64,000 nucleotides of DNA, from NCBI GenBank assembly GCA_963696545.1, contig CAVOKQ010000007.1, positions 248,001-312,000 on the forward strand, in the 5' to 3' direction. The position numbers and the translations under genes are program-made. The stretch's first letter is position 1, and every line of letters begins with the position of its first letter. This document shows positions 18,539-27,398 of the stretch, piece after piece. Below the pieces are notes generated by a model that saw only the letters and a list, made by a program, of their open reading frames with translations, was not told the DNA's origin and did not search any database. The DNA is from RPQJ01 sp963696545 (lineage in GTDB: Bacteria; Pseudomonadota; Gammaproteobacteria; Steroidobacterales; Steroidobacteraceae).

Positions 18539-19990
18539 CTATGCCGCGCTGCGCATCCTCTGCCAGAGACGCGGCGCCTCGCCGAACCAATGCAGGTGGC
18601 CTGCCAGCGCAGCAACTTCGCCGACGATCAGCAGTGCAGGAGAACGCACGTTGCCACGGGCGGCAAGGTCTTCCAGTTCGTCCAGCCGCGCCAGAGTGAC
18701 GCGCTGATCCGGCCGCGACCCGTTCTCGACGATCGCCACCGGTGTTCGGCCGCTGCGGCCGTGGGCAACCAGTCGTTCGCCGATCTTCGCCATGCCGGCG
18801 ACACCCATGTAGAACGCGATCGTCTGCCGGTCTTGCGCGAGCCCGGCCCAGTCGAGCGTATCCAGCGAATCGCCGCAGTGGGCAGTCACGAGACGCACCG
18901 ATTGCGAGTGCTCGCGATGCGTCAGCGGCACGCCCGCGTATGCGCCACAGGCCGCTGCGGCGGTGATTCCCGGCACGACCTCGAACGGCACGCCGTGACG
19001 CACCAGGAATTCGAGCTCCTCGCCGCCCCGTCCGAAGATGAACGGGTCGCCGCCTTTCAGGCGAACCACCCGGCGTCCGGCGCGCGCGTGCTCGAGCATC
19101 AGCTCATGGATTCGATGCTGCTTCACCGAATGCCCGCCTGCCTCCTTGCCCACTGCAATCCGCGTTGCATCGCGTCGGGCAAGGTCGAGTACGTCACTCG
19201 AGACCAGGCGATCGTGCAGGATCACGTCCGCCTGCTGCAGTGCGCGCAGCGCGTTCAGCGTCAGCAGGCCCGGGTCGCCGGGACCTGCTCCCACGAGCGC
19301 CACGGAACCGCGCTCCGGGTCCGCATATCCGGCGAGCGCCTGCTCCAGCGCTCGCTCCGCTTCCGCTTCGCGACCATCGCGCACACCTCGTGCCACCGCG
19401 CCACGGACGATCCCGTCGTAGAAGCGCCGACGGGCTGCCACGTCGGGAATCCCCGACTTGATCCTCGATCGCCAGCGCTCGAGCAGCCTGGCAAGCACGC
19501 CGAATGATCCGTCGACCAGCGTCTCGATGCGCTCACGCACCAGTCGCGCGAGCACCGGCGCCACGCCACCGCTCGAGATTGCAATCACCAGCGGCGACCG
19601 GTCCACGATTGCCGGCACGATGAAGCTCGATCGTTCCGCGTCGTCCACGACGTTCGCGAAGACGTTCGTGGCCCGGGCCGCCTCTGCGATCCGCGCATTG
19701 ACGGCAGCTTCGTTCGTTGCAGCGACCACGAGCGCGACACCGGCGAGATGCGACTCGTCGAAATCTTGACTTAGCCACGAAAGCGAAGTCGCGACGCGCG
19801 CGGCCGCGGCATCCTGATCGCTCGACGGCCGCAGCCGATCCCGCAGCCATTCGTTGATGTCCGGCGCGACCAGCTGCACGTCGGCGCCGGCCTCGAGCAG
19901 CAGTCGCACCTTGCGCTCGGCGACTTCGCCACCGCCAACGACGAGCACGCGGCGACCACGCAAGTCCGCAAACATCGGGAAGTAGCGCAA
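18539..19990 (-). CDS. cysG: Siroheme synthase, three-activity CysG
   Basis: This 483-residue bifunctional protein makes siroheme for sulfite reductase. The N-terminal precorrin-2 dehydrogenase/ferrochelatase part opens YFPMFADLRGRRVLVVGGG (Rossmann glycine motif) and continues to ~residue 215. The C-terminal uroporphyrinogen-III methyltransferase has LVGAGPGDPGLLTLNALRAL, DRLVS, RLKGGDPFIFGRGGEE and VVPGITAA. The start is a TTG at 19990 with GGGA upstream, which matches the family N-terminus. It is the last gene of the cysJIHG unit, three bases after cysH. Confidence 0.95.
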   Translation of the reverse strand: MRYFPMFADLRGRRVLVVGGGEVAERKVRLLLEAGADVQLVAPDINEWLRDRLRPSSDQDAAAARVATSLSWLSQDFDESHLAGVALVVAATNEAAVNARIAEAARATNVFANVVDDAERSSFIVPAIVDRSPLVIAISSGGVAPVLARLVRERIETLVDGSFGVLARLLERWRSRIKSGIPDVAARRRFYDGIVRGAVARGVRDGREAEAERALEQALAGYADPERGSVALVGAGPGDPGLLTLNALRALQQADVILHDRLVSSDVLDLARRDATRIAVGKEAGGHSVKQHRIHELMLEHARAGRRVVRLKGGDPFIFGRGGEELEFLVRHGVPFEVVPGITAAAACGAYAGVPLTHREHSQSVRLVTAHCGDSLDTLDWAGLAQDRQTIAFYMGVAGMAKIGERLVAHGRSGRTPVAIVENGSRPDQRVTLARLDELEDLAARGNVRSPALLIVGEVAALAGHLHWFGEAPRLWQRMRSAA

Positions 19991-19993
19991 CTG

Positions 19994-20725
19994 CTATCCC
20001 TCGAGACCGTGCAGCCCGCACTCGCGCTTCAGGCCGAAGAAGCGCGTCGCCTCGGGATCGCCGGCCTCGGCCAGCGTACGCGTCGTGTGCCAGTCGCCGA
20101 TCGACACGTAGCCCTGGTTCCACAATGGGTGGTACGGCAGGTCATGGCGGGACAGGTACTGGAACACCTGCCGGTCCGTCCAGTCGAAGATCGGGTGCAC
20201 TTTCCAGCGGCCGCGGCGGAACTCGAGCGGCCGGATCGTGCTCCGCGAGCGCGCCTGCTGACGGCGCAGGCCCGCAAACCAGCTGCCAACACCGAGGTCC
20301 GCCAGCGCACGCTGCATCGGCTCGCTCTTGCGCAGGTCGTTGTAGCGCTCGATGCCCTCCACGCCTTGCTCCCAAAGGCGGCCGTGCCGCGCCTCGAGCC
20401 ACGCCGGCGACACCGACGGCTGGTATACCTTAAGGTTCAATCCGAGCCTGAGCACCAGCTCGTCGACGAACCGATAGGTCTCCGGAAACAGGTAACCGGT
20501 ATCCACGAGGATCACCGGTATCGACGGCGACGCGCTCGAGACCATGTGCAGCGACACCGCCGCCTGCGCGCCGAAACTCGACGACATCGCGTGACCGCCG
20601 GGCAGGTGCTCGAGCGCCCACTCGACACGCTGCGGCGCCTGCATGCCCTCGAGACGCGCGTTCACTTCCTCGAGCAGTACCGGCTCGTGCCGCGCGCGCT
20701 CCGGATCCCACGCCAGCTGTCTCAC
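19994..20725 (-). CDS. cysH: Phosphoadenylyl-sulfate (PAPS) reductase
   Basis: This 243-residue enzyme reduces PAPS to sulfite using thioredoxin. SSSFGAQAAVSLHM forms the phosphate-binding region, VDTGYLFPETYRF follows, and the redox cysteine is in the C-terminal KRECGLH motif. The extra cysteine pairs of APS-type enzymes are absent, so PAPS is the expected substrate. It begins with GTG overlapping the restored cysI stop (GTGA), which supports coupled translation in the cysJIHG operon. Confidence 0.95.
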   Translation of the reverse strand: MRQLAWDPERARHEPVLLEEVNARLEGMQAPQRVEWALEHLPGGHAMSSSFGAQAAVSLHMVSSASPSIPVILVDTGYLFPETYRFVDELVLRLGLNLKVYQPSVSPAWLEARHGRLWEQGVEGIERYNDLRKSEPMQRALADLGVGSWFAGLRRQQARSRSTIRPLEFRRGRWKVHPIFDWTDRQVFQYLSRHDLPYHPLWNQGYVSIGDWHTTRTLAEAGDPEATRFFGLKRECGLHGLEG

Positions 20726-22405
20726 GACGCCGCCACCGGCACTGGCGCCACTACTGCGACGATGCCTGCCCGCCGCACGAAGTCACCGAGGCGTTCGCCG
20801 GCGTCGCGCTCGGCGAGCAAATCGCGCGAAGACCTCATCCAGGGCCGCGAGGATCGCCGTCTCGTCGATGTTCTCGCGGTACAGCGTGTTGAGGCGTTGC
20901 CCCCGGCCGTCGCCGCCGAGATGCAGGTTGTAGCGTCCAGGCGCCTTGCCGATCAGCGCGATCTCCGCCAGATACGGCCGCGCGCAGCCGTTCGGGCAGC
21001 CCGTGATCCTGAGCACGATCGGCTCGTCGCGCAGGCCGTGCGCCGACAACCGCTGCTCGACCTGCGGATGAACCCGGGCAGGTACCGCTCCGCCTCGGCC
21101 ATCGCCAGGCTGCAGGTGGGCAACGCCACGCATGCAAGCGCGTCGCGATGCACCGGCGTCGAGCGCGCGTGCGCGTCCAGCCCGTGGCGCACCACGAGCG
21201 CGTCGATGAACTGCGCGCGCGGACGGCTCCACGTTGGCGATGATCAGGTTCTGGTTTGGCGTGAGGCGGAAATCGCCGCGGTGCACGCGCGCGATCTCGC
21301 GCAGTCCCGTGAGCTTCGCGCCGGCCGCCGTATCGGCCACGCGGCCGGATTCGATCCGCAGCGTCAGGTGCCAGCGACCGTCGTGACCTTCGACCCACCC
21401 GAAACGGTCCCCGACCGACGTGAACTCGAACGGCCGCGCTGGCTGCAGCGCAAAGCCCTGCCGCCGCGTGATCTCGGCTACGAACCAGTCGAGCCCGCGA
21501 TCGTCGATCGTGTACTTGAGCCGGGCACGCCTGCGGTTCGTGCGGTCGCCGAAGTCGCGCTGCGTCGTGACGACCGCCTCCGCAACGGCGAGCAACTGGC
21601 CGGGCTCCACGAAGCCGACCACGTCGGCCAGCCGCGGATACGTGCTGGGGTCGCCGTGCGTCGTGCCGAGCCCGCCGCCGACCGTCACGTTGAATCCGAC
21701 GAGCTCGCCGTTGTCGATGATCGCGGTGAAGCCCAGGTCCTGCGCGAAGATGTCCACGTCGTTGATCGGCGGCACGGCAATCGCGGCCTTGAACTTGCGC
21801 GGCAGGTACGTCGGCCCGTAGATCGGCTCGACCTCCTCCGTGCCCGCGACCTTCTCGCCGTCGAGCCAGATCTCGTGATAGGCGCGCGTGTGCGGCAACA
21901 GGTGCTCCGAGAGCTTCCTGGCCCACTCGTACGCGACCGCATGAGCGCGCGACTCGACCGGGTTTGCGCTCGCGAGCACGTTGCGATTGACGTCGCCGCA
22001 CGCGGCGATCGTGTCGATCAGCGTGGCGTTGATCGCCGCCATCGTCGCCTTGAGCTCGGTCTTGACGACGCCGTGCACCTGGAACGCCTGCCGCGTCGTG
22101 AGCCGCAGCGTGCCGCTGCCATAGCGTTGCGCGATCTCGTCCAGCGCCAGCCACTGGCGCGGCGTGCAGACGCCGCCCGGCAACCGCGTGCGGATCATGA
22201 AGCTGTACGCGGGCTCGAGCTTCTGCAGGCGGCGCTCCTCGCGAATGTCGCGATCGTCCTGCTGGTAGCTGCCGTGAAACTTGATGACGGACGTGTCGTC
22301 CTCGCTGATCGCGCCCGTCAGCGGGTTCGCGAGGCTCTCGACCAGCGTGCCGCGGAGCAGCCGGCTTTCGCGCTTGATGCGTTCGACGGGAGAAAGCTCG
22401 GCCAT
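20722..22405 (-). CDS. cysI: Sulfite reductase hemoprotein beta subunit, frame broken three times as sequenced
   Basis: This subunit reduces sulfite to sulfide with a siroheme/4Fe-4S centre. Three frame shifts interrupt it: an extra base near 21213-21222, a missing base near 21070-21078 and an extra base near 20809-20818. With all three repaired it is 560 residues, normal for CysI. All four cluster cysteines survive: ACVALPTC in the shifted segment and TGCPNGC after it. The C-terminus AERDAGERLGDFVRRAGIV is family-like. Each segment is well conserved and free of internal stops. It starts two bases after the cysJ stop, and its repaired stop overlaps the cysH GTG. Sequencing error is more likely than decay, but a recent pseudogene cannot be excluded. 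Confidence 0.85.
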
Positions 22406-22407
22406 GA

Positions 22408-24243
22408 TCAGTACACGTCCCGCAGGTAGCGGCCCTCGTCCGCGAGCCGGCGCACATACGCCTCGGCGGCCTCGCGATCGAGCCCACCGTGGTCCGCGGC
22501 GACGTCGATGAGCGTCGCGTGCACGTCGGGCGCCATCTGCTGCGCATCGCCACACACGTACACGCTCGCGCCCGCCTCGAGCCACGAGTACAGCTCTGCG
22601 CCCGCCTCGCGCAACTTGTCCTGCACGTAGGCGCGGGGAGTGCGATCGCGGGAGAACGCGAGGTCGATGCGATTCAGCAGGCCCTTGCGGAAGGACTCCT
22701 GCCATTCGACCTGGTAGAGGAATTCGCTGTCGAAGTGACGCGCACCGAACACGAGCCAGTTGCGACCGGTCGCACCCTGCGCCTCGCGCTGCTGCAGGAA
22801 TCCCCGGTAAGGCGCGACGCCCGTGCCCGGGCCGATCATGATCACGTCGCGGGACGGATCGGCTGGCAGCCGAAACCGCTCGTTTGGTTCGATGAAGACG
22901 CGCAACGTCGCCTCGTCGCCCGTCAGGCCTGCGAGGTGCCCGGAGGCAGCGCCGAGGCGCCGCTCTCCGTCGATTTCGTAGTCCACGACCGCGACGGTCA
23001 GGTGCGCCTCGTCGCCCACGACATCCTGGCTCGACGCGATCGAATACAGGCGCGGCGCAAGCGGCCGCAAAGCCTGCACGAACTCTTCGGCGGTCCAGTT
23101 CGCAGCGTGGGCTTGCAGCACGTCCACGACCTGCAGGTCCTGTAGCGTGCGACGCAGCTCCGCCTCGTTGCCCGGCGCGAGCGCGGCGGCGAGCGCCTCC
23201 CTGCCCGATCGCTCGGCGTGGCGCTGCAGGAAAGGCCGCGTCAGGCGCGTGATCTCCCGCCCGCTGGCGAGCCAGTCGCGCAGCGTCCGCGTCTGCCCGT
23301 CGATCGTGACGGACTGATCGCCCGGCAGGCGCAACGCCGCAAGCACGGCGTCCACGACCAGCGGCGGGTTGTCGTGCCACACGCCGAGCGCGTCGCCCGG
23401 CTCATAGCGCAGGCCGGACCCTTCGAGCGAGATCTCGACGTGACGGACATCCTTCGTGGCGCCCCGGCCGGTCACGCGCTGGTTGGCGACGACGCTCGCC
23501 ACGAACGGATTCTCGCGCGTGTACTGCGGCGCGGCCGGCACCGGACGGAGACGGGTGACGGTCGCGACCTGCGGCGCACCGAGTTCCTCTCTTGCCTTCG
23601 ATACCAGTTGCTCGACCCAGGGCGCCGCAGGCCGGTCGTAATCGACGTCGCAATCGACGCGGGACAGCAACTGCCTCGCACCGAGGGCCGCCAGCCGCTC
23701 GTCGACCAGCCGACCGGTCTCGCAGAACTTCGGATAGCTCGAGTCGCCGAGCGCAAGCACGGAATACGACAGGTTCTCGAGACGTGGCGCGCGCCTGCCG
23801 GTGATGAATTCGAAGAAGCCGCGCGCGTCGTCCGGCGGGTCGCCGTCGCCGTGCGTGCTGATCACGAGGCTCAGGAATCGCTCCTTCGCGAGGTCCTTCA
23901 GCGGATAGTCACGCGCAGCGTATACGCGGACCGCCAGCCCGGCCGCCTCGGCCGCGCGCCCCAGGCGCTCTGCGATGCGCTTGCCATTGCCTGTCTGGGA
24001 GCCATAAACCACGGCAAGCCGCGCTGCGGTTTCAGCCCGCGCCGCCGGTAGCGGCGCCGTAACGTGAGAAGCTTCTATCCCGGTCGGAACGGCCTGCCCG
24101 CGCGCGTATGCGACGCCCGATGCGAAACCCGAGAGCCACTGCAGCGTCGCGGGCTCCAGACCGTCAACGACACGGCGCAACAGTTCGCTGCGCTCGGGGT
24201 CGAGCGGGCCCAGCGGCAGGGGAACGGCAGCAGTCGCGGTCAT
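22408..24243 (-). CDS. cysJ: Sulfite reductase flavoprotein alpha subunit
   Basis: This 611-residue subunit passes NADPH electrons to CysI. A flavodoxin domain (~residues 75-220) has VVYGSQTGNGKRIAERLG and STHGDGDPPDDA. An FAD-binding region has RLYSIASS, and an NADPH-binding domain has IGPGTGVAPYRGFLQQR. The protein ends YLRDVY, as E. coli CysJ does. The ATG at 24243 is used because GAGG lies seven bases upstream; a GTG at 24261 is in frame. It is the first gene of the cysJIHG unit. Confidence 0.95.
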   Translation of the reverse strand: MTATAAVPLPLGPLDPERSELLRRVVDGLEPATLQWLSGFASGVAYARGQAVPTGIEASHVTAPLPAARAETAARLAVVYGSQTGNGKRIAERLGRAAEAAGLAVRVYAARDYPLKDLAKERFLSLVISTHGDGDPPDDARGFFEFITGRRAPRLENLSYSVLALGDSSYPKFCETGRLVDERLAALGARQLLSRVDCDVDYDRPAAPWVEQLVSKAREELGAPQVATVTRLRPVPAAPQYTRENPFVASVVANQRVTGRGATKDVRHVEISLEGSGLRYEPGDALGVWHDNPPLVVDAVLAALRLPGDQSVTIDGQTRTLRDWLASGREITRLTRPFLQRHAERSGREALAAALAPGNEAELRRTLQDLQVVDVLQAHAANWTAEEFVQALRPLAPRLYSIASSQDVVGDEAHLTVAVVDYEIDGERRLGAASGHLAGLTGDEATLRVFIEPNERFRLPADPSRDVIMIGPGTGVAPYRGFLQQREAQGATGRNWLVFGARHFDSEFLYQVEWQESFRKGLLNRIDLAFSRDRTPRAYVQDKLREAGAELYSWLEAGASVYVCGDAQQMAPDVHATLIDVAADHGGLDREAAEAYVRRLADEGRYLRDVY

Positions 24244-24331
24244 GGCATCGCCTCGAGTCACTTGGGCTCGGGACGATGCTAGGGACCGAGGCCCCCTGAG
24301 CGGAAAGGCCGCTTGGTTATCAGCTCATGTC

Positions 24332-25270
24332 TCAGGCCGGGAAGAAGTCGATCGGCTTGGTGGTGGTCATCGACGCCACGTCCCGGGACTCGAACCTGAA
24401 CATCCTGACCCGCGCGACCAGCTTGCGCTCCAGGTCGGCGTCGCCAAGCTCGCTCGAGACGATGCGGCACTCGGTGACCTCGCCGGACGGTGCGATCGTC
24501 ACCTCGAGCACGACCTTGCCCTGCAGTGCCGGATTGTCGCGCAGCGCGCGGCTGTAGAGCGCATAGATCGCCGACTTGTTGCGGTCGAAGACGAGTTCGA
24601 TCTCCTCGCGTGTACGCGCCGCCTTGCTGCTCTTGCCGGAGCGCTGGGCCTCGGACGCCGGCGCCGAATCGACGCTGGATGCCACTTTCGACGTCGCAAC
24701 GCCCTTGAGGCCTGTCGAGCCGCCGCCGAAGCCGCTGCTCGCCTTACCGACCGATATCCCGCCGCTGCCTTCACCCACCCTGGCCGTCAGCAATGCGCGG
24801 TCCACTCGCGTCTTCTCGCCCGCACCGGCATTGAGCGGCTTCGCGTCGGCCCTGGTGTCCACGTCGAGGTCGCGCAGCTCCGCGAGCTGGTCCTGCAACG
24901 CGAGCAGGCCGGTCGCAGCCGCCTTCTTGCGCGGGTCGGGTGCCGGCGCCGCCTCGGCCACAGGCGCGCGAACGGGCGCCGGCTTCACGGTCTCGGGCAG
25001 CACGACCGGCTTTGGTGGCGGCGGCACCTCGAGCTTCGGCTCGGGCTTCGGCTTCGGGCGCTCCAGCAGGAACTCGACGATCCTCTCGGGCACGGCAGGC
25101 GCGGCCGACTCGGGCCGCGGACGATCGGGCAGCAGCGGGATGACGATGCCGAACCCGATGAAGAGCCCGAGCGCCGCGCCAACCACGCGCCGGAAGCGCC
25201 GCTCCTCGGCCTCGGTCGGGGTCCACGGCAGCTCATAGATACGGAAATTCGGGGCGGTCATGACGGTCAT
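24332..25270 (-). CDS. TonB-like energy transducer with AgmX/PglI-type C-terminal domain
   Basis: This 312-residue protein is anchored by one membrane helix (~residues 29-46, VVGAALGLFIGFGIVIPLL). A proline/lysine-rich periplasm-spanning stretch (RPKPKPEPKLEV, ~65-115) follows, then a glycine/serine linker. The C-terminal domain (~215-312) has EIELVFDRNKSAIYALYSRA, GKVVLEVTIAPSG and MFRFES. That pattern is the AgmX/PglI C-terminal form of the TonB fold known from myxobacterial gliding and envelope systems. It is the last gene of the operon, 13 bases after the second exbD-like gene, and probably transmits motor force to an outer partner. Confidence 0.85.
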   Translation of the reverse strand: MTVMTAPNFRIYELPWTPTEAEERRFRRVVGAALGLFIGFGIVIPLLPDRPRPESAAPAVPERIVEFLLERPKPKPEPKLEVPPPPKPVVLPETVKPAPVRAPVAEAAPAPDPRKKAAATGLLALQDQLAELRDLDVDTRADAKPLNAGAGEKTRVDRALLTARVGEGSGGISVGKASSGFGGGSTGLKGVATSKVASSVDSAPASEAQRSGKSSKAARTREEIELVFDRNKSAIYALYSRALRDNPALQGKVVLEVTIAPSGEVTECRIVSSELGDADLERKLVARVRMFRFESRDVASMTTTKPIDFFPA

Positions 25271-25283
25271 GCTGCTCGCTCCC

Positions 25284-25790
25284 TCAAGCCCCGGCGTGCG
25301 CCGTCAGCGCCTGCTCGCGCTCGACGACCGCGAGCGACACCTTGCTGTAGTCGGCCGCCGAGCAGCTCGCGACGATCTTGCGCAGCACCGCGTATGGCAG
25401 CGACTTCTCGGCCATCACCGTCACCTCGCGCTGTTCGCTGGCGCCCGGCAGCACGTTTGCGGCCTGGCGGCCGAGCGCTGCCCGCAGCGGCTCCACCACC
25501 GGATCAGTGGTTCCGCCGACCTCCGCCACCGAGACGACCGCCTCGCCATTCACGTACAGCATGTCACGCGTGACGGTCACGACCGTGGCCTCGTGCGGCT
25601 TCAGCTCGGAGATCGATTGCGGGATCGAGATGTTGCGCGCGTTCGGCAGGATCTCGGTGTCCGCCGCGTGCACCAGCAGGTACACGACCATGATCGTCAG
25701 CATGTCGATCATCGGGATCAGCGTGAGCGGCCCGTGCCCTCCGCCGCCCTTGCCGTGGCGCGCGTGGCGTTTCATTCCAGTGCGGATCAT
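25284..25790 (-). CDS. ExbD/TolR-like motor protein (second copy)
   Basis: This 168-residue single-pass protein has the membrane helix LIPMIDMLTIMVVYLLVH, containing the conserved proton-pathway aspartate (MID). A periplasmic ExbD/TolR domain follows, with NISIPQSISELKP and EVTVMAEKSLPYAVLRKIV. It differs from the upstream ExbD-like protein, so the operon has a heteromeric pair as in Agl/Glt-type motors. Its start overlaps the preceding stop by four bases. A histidine/glycine-rich basic segment precedes the helix. Confidence 0.88.
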   Translation of the reverse strand: MIRTGMKRHARHGKGGGGHGPLTLIPMIDMLTIMVVYLLVHAADTEILPNARNISIPQSISELKPHEATVVTVTRDMLYVNGEAVVSVAEVGGTTDPVVEPLRAALGRQAANVLPGASEQREVTVMAEKSLPYAVLRKIVASCSAADYSKVSLAVVEREQALTAHAGA

Positions 25791-26296
25791 GTCGGCGCGT
25801 CTCCGAGTGAAATCTGCGGGAACAGCTCCGTGCGCACGACTTTGGCGCCGTCCGCACGCTGGCGCATGCGCACCGCGTCCATCACCTGCACGATGGTGTC
25901 GTAATCCACGTCTTCGGCGACCAGCAGCGTCGCGTTCATCTTGTCGGGAAATCGCGTCTTCAACCCTTCGAGATACGCGGAAAGCCGCACGACGTCCTGG
26001 CCGTTCGCGGTCGCCGGCACGCTCTGCAGCACACCCGTGTTGCGGTCAGCCACTTCGAGGCCGCTGCGCCTGACGATGACTTCAAGCTCGAGCGTCGGCG
26101 CCTGGGTCGCCGCCTTGGCCCCCGGGCCCGGCAGGTGCACCTCGAGGATGCTGGTCTTCGAGAATACGGCCGTGAAGATCAGGAAGAACGTGAGGATCAC
26201 CATCACGTCGAGCATCGGCACGATGTTCAGGTCGTTGCGGCCGCGATAGCGCGCGTGATTGCGCTGCTGGCGGCGCGCCAGCTTCGAATTCCTCAT
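25787..26296 (-). CDS. ExbD/TolR-like motor protein (first copy)
   Basis: This 169-residue protein has a basic N-terminus and then NIVPMLDVMVILTFFLIFTA, the ExbD membrane helix with its essential aspartate. The periplasmic domain follows, with LLVAEDVDYDTIVQVMDAVR, the usual ExbD C-terminal helix. It overlaps the exbB-like stop by ATGA and the second exbD-like start by four bases, so the three motor proteins are made together. Confidence 0.9.
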   Translation of the reverse strand: MRNSKLARRQQRNHARYRGRNDLNIVPMLDVMVILTFFLIFTAVFSKTSILEVHLPGPGAKAATQAPTLELEVIVRRSGLEVADRNTGVLQSVPATANGQDVVRLSAYLEGLKTRFPDKMNATLLVAEDVDYDTIVQVMDAVRMRQRADGAKVVRTELFPQISLGDAPT

Positions 26297-27009
26297 GCGC
26301 GCGCGGCTCCACGCGGGACTTCACGGGCGCGCGCCACGACGTCGCCCGCCGTCGTGCCCGCGATCTCGGGACCCTGCTGGCGGCGCTCGGTCACGCTGTT
26401 CAGGAACTTGATGGTGGCGACCTCCAGGCTGTCCACCAGCTCCGTGGTCTTGGTCTCGAGGTACATGTGGCACAGCAGCAGCGTGATCGCGAGGCCGAGG
26501 CCGAGCGCCGTGTTGTTCATCGCGACGGAGATGCTGGCCGACAGCAGGGCTGCCTTTTCGGACGGGTTGACCGCGGCGACCGCGGCGAACGCGTTGATGA
26601 GGCCGATCACCGTGCCGAGCAGGCCCATCAGCATGCCGATGTTGGCGAGCGTGGCCAGGTAGTGCGTCCGCTTCTCCAGGCGTGGAATCACCTCGATCAG
26701 GCTTTCCTCCATCGCCTTCTCGATGTCCTCGCGCCGGCGGGCGGTCGCGATACGCGACATGCCGTAGCGCATGATCGTCGACAGCGCCGAATCGGTCGCG
26801 CCCGCCACTTCCATCGCCTTGCGGAAGTTGCCGGCCTGGATCAGCGGCGAGAGTTCCGCCCACAGCCGACGGTTGCCGCTGGCAACCCGGTGCAGATAGA
26901 CGAAGCGCTCGACGGCGACCGCGAGGCCGAGCGCGAATACCGCGGCGATGGGGTACAGGAACACCCCGCCCTGCTTGAAGAAATTGATGACCAGGTCGAT
27001 GGCGTTCAT
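26293..27009 (-). CDS. MotA/TolQ/ExbB-family proton channel protein
   Basis: This 238-residue protein has three membrane segments: one near the N-terminus (FLYPIAAVFALGLAVAVERF) and two in the conserved TolQ/ExbB half (LATLANIGMLMGLLGTVIGL and MNNTALGLGLAITLLLCHMY). It forms the stator ring that houses ExbD helices. The ATG at 27009 starts MNAIDLVINF and overlaps the small upstream gene's stop (ATGA). The upstream in-frame extension is just the other reading of that gene. Confidence 0.92.
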   Translation of the reverse strand: MNAIDLVINFFKQGGVFLYPIAAVFALGLAVAVERFVYLHRVASGNRRLWAELSPLIQAGNFRKAMEVAGATDSALSTIMRYGMSRIATARRREDIEKAMEESLIEVIPRLEKRTHYLATLANIGMLMGLLGTVIGLINAFAAVAAVNPSEKAALLSASISVAMNNTALGLGLAITLLLCHMYLETKTTELVDSLEVATIKFLNSVTERRQQGPEIAGTTAGDVVARAREVPRGAARA

Positions 27010-27398
27010 GGCTGAGTGGCTCCGGGGGACGTACTGGACGGTTTGGATGGAATGGACGGACTCTGCGACGTCAGGTCGCGGAAATATGTGATCTCGCGCC
27101 GGAATTCGTCGCGATCCACCGGCGCGAGGACTTCCTCGATCAGGCTGCCCATCGGACGGTCGGGACCGCCGGGAGGCTCCGCCGATTTCCACGGCACGAT
27201 GCTCATCACCTTCGGCAGCTCGCGGTTGCCGGTGATGGCGGTCGGGTCGAGTTGCAGCCGGTCAATGACGCGCGCGTCCTTGCCGGCGGCTGCGACCTTC
27301 GCAACGGACTGGGACTTCCCGACCGGTTGATCAACCGCAAACGTGGAGCCCGGTGCCGTGAGCAACATTGCAAACAGGGTGGGAATGCAGCGCCTCAC
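27006..27398 (-). CDS. Small exported protein of unknown function in the motor operon
   Basis: This 130-residue protein starts at GTG 27398, with GGAGG six bases upstream, overlapping the TPR gene stop (GTGA). A signal peptide (RRCIPTLFAMLLTAPGSTFA) covers ~1-22. The mature part is polar, with DRLQLDPTAITGNRELPKVM, then GSLIEEVLAPVDRDEFRREI. It ends in a serine/proline tail. I recognise no domain. Its placement between the TPR giant and the ExbB-like gene, with overlaps on both sides, marks it as a true operon member and likely periplasmic partner. Confidence 0.75.
   Translation of the reverse strand: MRRCIPTLFAMLLTAPGSTFAVDQPVGKSQSVAKVAAAGKDARVIDRLQLDPTAITGNRELPKVMSIVPWKSAEPPGGPDRPMGSLIEEVLAPVDRDEFRREITYFRDLTSQSPSIPSKPSSTSPGATQP

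Noticed and set aside
20722..22405. Programmed frameshifting in cysI
   Set aside because: Three shifts of mixed sign without slippery heptamers or a downstream stimulator, in a gene never known to be recoded.
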